From positions 1 to 64,000 of the forward strand of contig JAFDVS010000028.1 in the NCBI GenBank assembly GCA_018268935.1: a DNA stretch of 64,000 nt, given 5' to 3'. The DNA comes from Acidobacteriota bacterium. Its GTDB lineage: Bacteria; Acidobacteriota; Terriglobia; Bryobacterales; Bryobacteraceae. This document shows, in pieces, positions 25,990 to 32,954 of the stretch (its first letter is position 1; the number at the start of each line of letters is the position of its first letter). Both the position numbers and the translations under genes were made by a program. The notes beneath the pieces are model-generated. The model was not told the DNA's origin and ran no database searches. It was given only the letters and a program-made list of their open reading frames with translations.

Positions 25990-26832
25990 GTGAGGGCGGG
26001 AAGTGGTAGGATTGGAGGTTTGAGGGTACCGGGGCAGCATTTCATCCGCAATCTGGTGGCACAGAGGACACTGTTGTACCAGATGGTGCGGCGCGATTTT
26101 GAAAGCCGTTTCGTCGGCTCGGCCGGCGGATGGCTGTGGGGTGTATTGCATCCATTAGTGCTGTTGCTCAGTTGGACGTTCGTCTTCCAGTGGTGCCTGA
26201 AAGTGCCGCTGCCGGCCAATGAGGTGACGCAGAACTATACGATGTGGCTGTTCTGCGGATACCTGCCGTGGATGCTGTTCCAGGAGACGATGTCGCGGTC
26301 TTCCAATTGCCTGCTGGACCATTCGAACCTGATCACGAAGACGGTGTTCCCGTCGGAGGTGATTCCGATTTCGGTGTTCCTGTCGGCGTTGGTGAGCCAC
26401 CTGATGGCGATGACCATGGTGATTGTGGCGTCTGTATTGTGGCTGGGCCATGTGAGCGGGATGGTGGTGGTTCTGCCGCTCTATATGTTGCTGAATGGAA
26501 TGTTTGCCGTGGGGCTGGGATGGATCACGGCGAGCCTGCAGGTGTACCTGCGGGACACAGCGCAACTGGTGACTGTGATACTGACGTTGTGGTTCTGGAC
26601 CACGCCGATTTTCATTACTGAGAAGGATGTGCCACCGCAACTGCAGGCGCTGGTGCACTACAATCCGATGTCGTTTCTGGTGCGGGCCTACCGCACGCAT
26701 TTGCTGAGTTACCGAATCCCCGAATCTTACTTTGAGGACCTGGCGATCTTGACCGCATTCTCGGTGGCGGCCTTCTTTGTTGGAGGATTGTTCTTCCGCC
26801 ACCTGAAGCGCGGGTTCGCGGACGTGCTGTAA
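25990..26832 (+). CDS. ABC-2 type polysaccharide/polyol export permease
   Basis: An integral membrane protein of 280 residues if GTG 25990 is used (AAGGA site about 7 bases upstream); ATG 25966 is the other candidate but lies inside a direct repeat. It contains LYQMVRRDFESRFVGSAGGWLWGVLHPL, the N-terminal amphipathic signature of Wzm/TagG-like permeases, and about six transmembrane segments ending VAAFFVGGLFFRHLKRGFADVL. It would export a lipid-linked polysaccharide with an ABC ATPase. No ATPase gene lies nearby, so the partner is unlinked or lost. Confidence 0.82.
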   Translation: MRAGSGRIGGLRVPGQHFIRNLVAQRTLLYQMVRRDFESRFVGSAGGWLWGVLHPLVLLLSWTFVFQWCLKVPLPANEVTQNYTMWLFCGYLPWMLFQETMSRSSNCLLDHSNLITKTVFPSEVIPISVFLSALVSHLMAMTMVIVASVLWLGHVSGMVVVLPLYMLLNGMFAVGLGWITASLQVYLRDTAQLVTVILTLWFWTTPIFITEKDVPPQLQALVHYNPMSFLVRAYRTHLLSYRIPESYFEDLAILTAFSVAAFFVGGLFFRHLKRGFADVL

Positions 26833-26834
26833 AT

Positions 26835-28895
26835 ATGATGCTACGCAGTATTCTGGCCTTGGTGGTGTGGATGGGAGCGGCGCCTGTTTGGGGCGCGGGA
26901 GTGAAGGTGCTGTTCGATCCTTCGAAGCCGGAGATCGGGCCGTTTCCGACGGACTATCTGACGGCTCCTTCGACGACGGCGAAGACGGGGAGGAAGGTGC
27001 GGATGCCCGCACCGCCGGATTGCACGGCCACACCGAATGCCTGCCAGGAGGCGTGGCTGCTGGAGCAATTCGATGGGTTCAATGTGCAGCCGCGCGTGCG
27101 AGTGAAGTTCAGCGGGGCGGTGAACCCGCAGACGTTGAAGGATGGGATTTACCTGGTGACGGGCCAGAACCTCACCGATGAAGAGCGCGGAGTGCGGGCG
27201 ACGGGCGCAGTGGTGCGATTGAATCAGGTGGTGTACGACGCGAAGAACTTCACGGCGTATGGGAAGCCCGATGAGGCGATGGATCAGCACCGGCGCTATC
27301 TGCTGGTGGTGACCGATGCGGTGAAGGATGCGGCAGGGGACGCGGTGGAGGCCGATGATGCGTATCGCGGCTGCGCCGGCGATGGAGCTGCGGATGATTA
27401 CTGCAAGGCGTTGAACGAAGCGGTGAAGACGGTGGATGGGGCGCGGATTGTGGGTGCGAGCCTGTTTACCACGATGAGCGCGACGGCGTGGCTGGAGACG
27501 GCGCGCAATGCGCTGGAGAACACTTCGCCCACGGTGAGCCGGCCCCTGGGAAAGAGCTTTTTTCTGGTGAACAATGTGTTGGAGGCCACCTGGCGGATGC
27601 AGACACGGGCAAACGGAGATCTGGAGCCGGTGGATGTGCCGGTGCCCGCACTGCAGAACACGGTGTTCGGAATCGGTTTAGGGACATATTCGTCGCCGAA
27701 CTATCTGCTGCCGGATCGCACGGCGAGCGCGGCGGGCGAGCCTGTATCGGTGGAGCAGGTGCCTTTTGTTGCGTACCTGCCTTTTGTTCCGAAGCCGGCG
27801 AAGGGATATCCGGTCGTGATCTACGGACACGGTTTGGGCGATATCAACTTCGGCGGCGCCGCGGCGGTCAATTTTGGTTTGGTGCAGCAGGGGCTTGCCG
27901 TCATCACGATTCCGGCGGTGGGCCATGGGTTCGGGCCGAGCGGGCGGATTCAAGTGCGGGAAGTGGGAGGGGTCACGAGCGATGTTGCGTATGGAGGGCG
28001 AGGCGTAGATTTGGATGGCAATGGGCGCATTGATTCCGGTGAAGGCTGTTTGGCCGCGCCGTCGACTCCCTTCGGACTGCGGGATTGCCTGCGGCAGACG
28101 ACGGTGGATCTGTTGCAGTTGGTGCGGGTGCTGAAGGCGGGACTGGATGTGGATGGAGACGGAACGAACGATTTCGATACGGATCAGATTTACTACCTGT
28201 CCCAATCGCTGGGCTCGATGTATGGAACGATGTTCCTGGCACTGGACCCGACGGTGAAGCGGGCGGTGCTGAATGCCGGTGGCGGTTCGGCGATTGATAT
28301 CGGGCGATGGAGCGTGGTGCAGCGCGGACCGACGGCGCAGAATCTGGCGCTGCGGAAGCCGGCGTTGAACAATCGAGGCAACGATTTTGACGAGAGCTAC
28401 GTCTTACGGAATCAACCGGTAAAAGTGGTGAACGACGATTCGGCGATAGCGATTCAGAACGCGCTGGAGACGCTCGAGTGGCTGCAGGCCGAGGGCGATC
28501 CGCTGCACTATGCGGTTCATCTGAAGAGTTCGCCGTTGAAGGGTGTGCCGGAAAAGACGGTGCTTTGGCAGTACGGCCTGGGTGATATGTCGATTCCGAA
28601 CCCGGCGCAGACGGCGCTGGTGCGGCATGCTGGGATGAAGGATTCGACATGGATTTACCGCAACGATCTGGCGAAGGAGAAATCGCCCGCGCTCGACCGG
28701 AATCCGCACACTTACCTGACGAACGTGCTGGGCGTGGCATTCCCGATTACGATCGCGGTGCAGGCACAGGCGGCGTCGTTTCTGGTGGGGCGTGAATTCG
28801 ACCCGAACCTGCAACTGCAATTTTTCTACGGCAGTGTTACCTTTTTTGAACAGCCCGCGGAATTACCCGAAGGGCTGAACTTCCTGGAGCGATAG
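26835..28895 (+). CDS. Exported alpha/beta hydrolase, bacterial lipase-like
   Basis: A 686-residue protein that starts 2 bp after the permease stop. The signal peptide (ILALVVWMGAAPVWG) is followed by a region with an Ig-like strand pattern (VRVKFSGAVNPQTLKDGIYLV) as in N-terminal domains of large bacterial lipases, and an alpha/beta hydrolase domain: oxyanion region VIYGHGLGD, nucleophile elbow SQSLGSMYG (candidate Ser), and a late His in FLVGREFDP or PHTYLTN regions not fixed. A DGDGTNDFDTD loop looks calcium-binding. Likely an extracytoplasmic esterase or lipase; substrate unknown. Confidence 0.65.
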   Translation: MMLRSILALVVWMGAAPVWGAGVKVLFDPSKPEIGPFPTDYLTAPSTTAKTGRKVRMPAPPDCTATPNACQEAWLLEQFDGFNVQPRVRVKFSGAVNPQTLKDGIYLVTGQNLTDEERGVRATGAVVRLNQVVYDAKNFTAYGKPDEAMDQHRRYLLVVTDAVKDAAGDAVEADDAYRGCAGDGAADDYCKALNEAVKTVDGARIVGASLFTTMSATAWLETARNALENTSPTVSRPLGKSFFLVNNVLEATWRMQTRANGDLEPVDVPVPALQNTVFGIGLGTYSSPNYLLPDRTASAAGEPVSVEQVPFVAYLPFVPKPAKGYPVVIYGHGLGDINFGGAAAVNFGLVQQGLAVITIPAVGHGFGPSGRIQVREVGGVTSDVAYGGRGVDLDGNGRIDSGEGCLAAPSTPFGLRDCLRQTTVDLLQLVRVLKAGLDVDGDGTNDFDTDQIYYLSQSLGSMYGTMFLALDPTVKRAVLNAGGGSAIDIGRWSVVQRGPTAQNLALRKPALNNRGNDFDESYVLRNQPVKVVNDDSAIAIQNALETLEWLQAEGDPLHYAVHLKSSPLKGVPEKTVLWQYGLGDMSIPNPAQTALVRHAGMKDSTWIYRNDLAKEKSPALDRNPHTYLTNVLGVAFPITIAVQAQAASFLVGREFDPNLQLQFFYGSVTFFEQPAELPEGLNFLER

Positions 28896-28901
28896 ACAAC
28901 G

Positions 28902-30293
28902 ATGCAATGGACACGACGGAGCTTGCTGGCGACCCTTCCTGGGTCGTTACTGGCGCAACGCAAGAAACAATCGGAAGCGGCACAGCCGTCGGCGGCGAAG
29001 CCGAATATTCTTTTGATTTTCGCGGACGATCTGCCGGCGTGGGCCTTAGGATGTTACGGGAACAAAGAGATCAAGACTCCGAATATTGACCTGCTGGCGC
29101 GGGGCGGGACGCGGTTTCTGAACAGCTATGTGTGCACGCCGATTTGTTCGCCGAGCCGGGCGACGCTGTTCACGGGACGCGTGCCGCGGCAGCATGGGAT
29201 CCACGACTTTCTGTCGGCGAATCCAGTGGAGAAGCCGGCACAGGGGCAGAAGGATGTTCCGGAGTCGTTTGCGAAGGAAGTGATGGTGTCGGATCTGCTG
29301 TCGGGCGCCGGGTATCAATGCGGCTATGTGGGCAAGTGGCATATGGGCAACGATGCCAAGCCGGGACATGGGTATTCGTACACGTACACGCTGGGCGGAT
29401 TGAAGCGCTCGTATCAGGATCCGCAGATGAACCTGAACGGGCAGCCGGTGGAAGAGAAGGGCTATCTGACGGAGTTGCTGACGAAGCGAGCGGGGGAGTT
29501 TCTCGATCAGCAGAAGCCGGGCACGCCGTTCTTCTTGACTGTGGGCTATTTGAATCCGCACACGCCGTATGAAGGGCATCCGCAACGTTACTACGATATG
29601 TACCAGACGGCGAACTTCGAGTCGATAGGGTGGGAGCCGGCTGCGCCGAATGCTTTGCGGGAGAAGAATTATCTCAGCGATATTGTCGGCAACAACCGCA
29701 AGCATGCGGCTTCGGTGACGGCGCTGGACGATCAGATTCCGGTGTTATTGAAGAAGCTGCAGGAGAAGGGGCTGCGCGAGAATACGTTGATTATTCTTAC
29801 CGGCGATAACGGGTTTCTGCTGGGGCGGCATGGGTTGTGGAGCAAGGGGCATGCATCGGATCCGATTAATATGTACGAGGAAGTGATGCAGGTTCCGATG
29901 ATTTGGAATTGGATGGGGAAGGTGCCGGTGGAAGCGACGCGGCCGGAGTTGATCAGCTTCTACGATCTGCTGCCGACGTTGTGCGAGGTGGCGGGGGCAC
30001 AGGCGCCGGCGGATCGGAATTTGTGCGGGCGCAGCTATCTGCAGTTGGCGTTGAACAAGAAGCTGGAACAGCCTTGGCGCAATGTGTTGTTCGGGCATTT
30101 TCGCTATACGGAGATGGCTCGGGATGCGCGGTACAAGGTGATTCTGCGCAATAACGGGGCGGGTCCGAATGAGTTGTATGATCTGCGGGCGGACCCCCGC
30201 GAGAAGACGAATCAATACGATAATCCGCTGTTCCTGCAGGTGAGGGAACGGCTGACACGCGAGTTGGAAGGCTGGCGGAAGAAGTACGCCTGA
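28902..30293 (+). CDS. Exported type I sulfatase (FGly-dependent)
   Basis: A 463-residue sulfatase with a Tat-type leader (MQWTRRSLLATLPGSLLA). Metal ligands D42-D43 lie in IFADDLP, and the maturation motif is C82-S-P-S-R86 (YVCTPICSPSRATLFTG), where Cys would become formylglycine. Further signatures are GYVGKWHMG and TGDNGFLLGRHGLWSKG. It resembles choline-sulfatase/iduronate-sulfatase type enzymes. Its stop overlaps the start of the next gene (TGATG). Confidence 0.92.
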   Translation: MQWTRRSLLATLPGSLLAQRKKQSEAAQPSAAKPNILLIFADDLPAWALGCYGNKEIKTPNIDLLARGGTRFLNSYVCTPICSPSRATLFTGRVPRQHGIHDFLSANPVEKPAQGQKDVPESFAKEVMVSDLLSGAGYQCGYVGKWHMGNDAKPGHGYSYTYTLGGLKRSYQDPQMNLNGQPVEEKGYLTELLTKRAGEFLDQQKPGTPFFLTVGYLNPHTPYEGHPQRYYDMYQTANFESIGWEPAAPNALREKNYLSDIVGNNRKHAASVTALDDQIPVLLKKLQEKGLRENTLIILTGDNGFLLGRHGLWSKGHASDPINMYEEVMQVPMIWNWMGKVPVEATRPELISFYDLLPTLCEVAGAQAPADRNLCGRSYLQLALNKKLEQPWRNVLFGHFRYTEMARDARYKVILRNNGAGPNELYDLRADPREKTNQYDNPLFLQVRERLTRELEGWRKKYA

Positions 30294-31165
30294 TGCGGAT
30301 CGTATCGCTGATTGCGAGCGCCACGGAGATGGTGCATGCTCTGGGGCTGGGTGAGTTTCAGGTGGGGCGTTCGCATGAATGCGATTATCCGGCGGAGGTG
30401 GCGGCGCTGCCGGTGTGTACGCGTCCGCGGTTTGCGGTGGATGGATCGAGCGCGGAGATCGACCGGTTGGTGAGGGAGACACTGCGCGATGCGGGGAGTG
30501 TTTATGAGGTGTTCGAGGAGTTGCTGGATGGATTGCGGCCGACGCATATACTGACGCAGACGCAGTGCCGGGTGTGTGCCGTGAGTTTAGAGGATGTGGA
30601 ACGGGCGATGGGGGATCGGTTTGTTTCGCGGCCTCGGGTGGTGGCTTTGGAGCCGAATACGCTTGCCGATATTTGGGCGGATTTGCGGCGGGTGGGTGAG
30701 GCTTGCGATGTGATGGATCGAGCGGAGGCGTTGATTGCTCGATTGCAGGGTGAGATGCGTGAGGTGACGGAGCGCGTGGGTGGGCGGCGGAAGCGGCTGG
30801 CGGTGGTGGAGTGGATTGAGCCGTTGATGCATGCGGGGCATTGGACTCCGGAGTTGGTGTCGATGGCGGGGGCGGAGTGCGTTGGAGTGTTTGAGGAGCC
30901 GGATGCGATTGTGGTGGCTCCTTGTGGGTTTGATTTGGCGCGGACCCGAGTGGAGATGGAAGCGCTTGTGCGGCACGCGGAGTGGCCGAATGTGCGGTGC
31001 CCGGTTTGGCTGGCGGATGGGAATCAGTTCTTCAACCGGCCGGGGCCTCGGGTGGTGGAGACTTTGCGGATACTGGCTGCGGCGGCGCATCCGGATTTGT
31101 TTCCGGTGCACGAGGGGATGGTTAGTTACGCGCCGGGCTGGAGCCCCGCGCCACATCGGGGTTGA
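30293..31165 (+). CDS. BtuF-like cobalamin/metal-chelate binding protein, cytoplasmic
   Basis: A 290-residue PF01497-type protein (RIVSLIASATEMVHALGLGEFQVGRSHECDYP; THILTQTQCRVCAV). Unlike classical BtuF it lacks a signal peptide, a known subgroup annotated as cobalamin-binding protein. No BtuC/D genes accompany it. Translation is coupled to the sulfatase by a TGATG overlap. The last dozen residues (APGWSPAPHRG) are encoded by a copy of the dispersed hairpin repeat and overlap the convergent DUF4126 gene by 44 bp. Confidence 0.8.
   Translation: MRIVSLIASATEMVHALGLGEFQVGRSHECDYPAEVAALPVCTRPRFAVDGSSAEIDRLVRETLRDAGSVYEVFEELLDGLRPTHILTQTQCRVCAVSLEDVERAMGDRFVSRPRVVALEPNTLADIWADLRRVGEACDVMDRAEALIARLQGEMREVTERVGGRRKRLAVVEWIEPLMHAGHWTPELVSMAGAECVGVFEEPDAIVVAPCGFDLARTRVEMEALVRHAEWPNVRCPVWLADGNQFFNRPGPRVVETLRILAAAAHPDLFPVHEGMVSYAPGWSPAPHRG
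31121..31154 (+). repeat. Dispersed hairpin repeat, copy A
   Basis: Core hairpin 31130-31151: outer stem GCGC/GCGC, C.C mismatch, inner stem GGGC/GCCC, loop TGGA. The inner stem differs from the other copies (GGCC/GGCC) by a compensatory C-G to G-C change. This copy lies inside the overlapping 3' ends of two convergent genes. Confidence 0.75.
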
Positions 31166-31754
31166 ACCAGCGGGCGATGCGCCGGAAGATGGCGGAGAGC
31201 GCTTTCCAGATGAGTGGGACGATGAAAGCGATGGCGATTAGCAGGACGATGACGATGCCTAGGGCGATGTAGGGGTGTTGCGATACAAGCAGGACTAGCG
31301 TGACGGCGAAGACGTCTTCGGCGGTGCTCATGGCGGCTTGGGTGAAGGGCTCGCCGGTTCCGTGGGCGAGGAGGCGGACTCCCATTTTGGTGCCGTGCGA
31401 GGCGAGGGCGACAGCGCCGCCGGTGAGGGCGACGAGGGTTTGTTCGACGGGGCCGAGTTGGGAGGCGGCGGTGAGAGCCATGATGGCGGCTCCGATGGGG
31501 CGGATGAAGGTGTGGAGGGTGTCCCAAGCGGCGCTGACGAAGGGGATTTTGTCGGCGAAGAATTCGACGGTGTAGAGGAGTCCCGCGGCGATCAGGACTG
31601 CGGGATGAGCGAGCGGGGTGAGTTCCTTGGGAAGGCCGGTGAGCCACTCGTAGCGGAGGCCGAGTCCGACGACGAGGATGGCGGCGTAGAGATTGACGCC
31701 CGAGGCGAACGACAGCCCGAGCAGTCCGGAGAGGGATGTGAGTGAGGCGGTCAT
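31122..31754 (-). CDS. DUF4126 integral membrane protein
   Basis: A 210-residue membrane protein (SGLLGLSFASGVNLYAAILVVGLGL at the N-terminus, HPAVLIAAGLLYTVEFFADKIPFVSAAWDTLHTFIRP in the middle over several spans, LGIVIVLLIAIAFIVPLIW near the C-terminus), matching the DUF4126 family. Function unknown. The final residues (NPDVARGSSPARN) come from hairpin-repeat copy A, so the repeat has been used as coding sequence on both strands. Confidence 0.82.
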   Translation of the reverse strand: MTASLTSLSGLLGLSFASGVNLYAAILVVGLGLRYEWLTGLPKELTPLAHPAVLIAAGLLYTVEFFADKIPFVSAAWDTLHTFIRPIGAAIMALTAASQLGPVEQTLVALTGGAVALASHGTKMGVRLLAHGTGEPFTQAAMSTAEDVFAVTLVLLVSQHPYIALGIVIVLLIAIAFIVPLIWKALSAIFRRIARWFNPDVARGSSPARN

Positions 31755-31823
31755 CTTCCACTCATGATACGCATACTGGCGGGCTGGGGTTCCGGGAATC
31801 GGATTTGTGCGACGATTGACGGG

Positions 31824-32954
31824 ATGGAAAGCCGGGCGTCGACGCGGGAGTACGGGTTAGATGTGCTGCGGGTGTTCGCGTTTGGGGTGTTGATTCTGTA
31901 CCACTCGGGGATGGGGTATGTGACGTGGGGCTGGCATGTGAAGAACAACGAGTTGAGTACGGGGTTGGAGTGGGTGATGCTGTTTGCCAACCGGTGGAGG
32001 CTGCCGCTGTTGTTCTTCATTTCGGGGGCTGGGGTGGCGTTTTCGCTGCGGCGGCGGACGATGGGGGAGTTTGCGCGGGAGAGGGCCGGGCGGCTGCTGC
32101 CACCGTTGTTGATGGCGATGTTTGTGGTGGTGCCGCCGCAGATCTACTTTGAGCATTTGGCTCGCGGGCGTGAGTACGGGTCTTATTTCGAGTTCTGGAA
32201 GACGGTGTTTCAGTTTGAGCCTTACCCGAAGGGGGCGTTCAGCTGGCATCACATGTGGTTCGTGGTGTACATCCTGGTTTACGCGCTGGCGAGTATTCCG
32301 TTGTTTGGATGGTTGCGGGGCGAAGCGGGGCGGCGGTTTCTGAGCGGATTGGCTGGGTGGTTGGAGAGTGGAGTGTGGCAGGTGTATCTGGTGAATGTGC
32401 CGAACCTGATCGTGGGGTTGACGCTGGGGCCGCGGTTTCCGACGACGAATGCGCTGATTGGGGACTGGGCGAATCTGACGGGGGCCTGGCTGACATTTCT
32501 GTGGGGATATGTTTTTGCTTCAGAGCGGCGGTTGCTGGATTTGCTGGAGCGGCGGAGGAGGGAGTTTCTGATTGGTGGGGTGCTGGTGGCGACGTTGTTC
32601 TATGGGTTGCGTATGGCGAAGGTGGGTGGACTGGCCGGGGAACTGGCTTCGGCGTATTTCGGGATGACGTTCATTTTCTGGCTTACTGGGTATGCCCGGG
32701 CGTGGTTCCGTAGCGATAGCCGGTGGCTGCGGTATTGGACGGAGGGCGTGTTTCCGCTCTATCTGATTCACCAGACGATTACGGTAGCGCTGGTGTTCGC
32801 GATGCGGAATTGGGAGATGTGTCTGTGGGTGAAATTGGGGCTGGCGGCTGCCGGAACATTTGTGGGCAGTATTGTTTTTGCGGAATTGGCGCGATGGTCA
32901 GGTCCGCTGCGGCCGTGGCTGGGGTTAAAGGCTACTCCGAGCGCAGGGCGGTAG
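31824..32954 (+). CDS. Acyltransferase family 3 membrane protein
   Basis: A 376-residue protein with about ten transmembrane segments. The conserved first-helix His is in GVLILYHSGMGY and the Arg/Phe segment in RWRLPLLFFISGAGVAFSLRRR, both hallmarks of PF01757 acyltransferases (OafA/OpgC-like). The enzyme would transfer acyl groups to a cell-surface carbohydrate. The ATG at 31824 is selected because it places the conserved helix near the N-terminus; ATG 31764 would add 20 residues and is less likely. It overlaps the convergent permease gene by 23 bp. Confidence 0.87.
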   Translation: MESRASTREYGLDVLRVFAFGVLILYHSGMGYVTWGWHVKNNELSTGLEWVMLFANRWRLPLLFFISGAGVAFSLRRRTMGEFARERAGRLLPPLLMAMFVVVPPQIYFEHLARGREYGSYFEFWKTVFQFEPYPKGAFSWHHMWFVVYILVYALASIPLFGWLRGEAGRRFLSGLAGWLESGVWQVYLVNVPNLIVGLTLGPRFPTTNALIGDWANLTGAWLTFLWGYVFASERRLLDLLERRRREFLIGGVLVATLFYGLRMAKVGGLAGELASAYFGMTFIFWLTGYARAWFRSDSRWLRYWTEGVFPLYLIHQTITVALVFAMRNWEMCLWVKLGLAAAGTFVGSIVFAELARWSGPLRPWLGLKATPSAGR

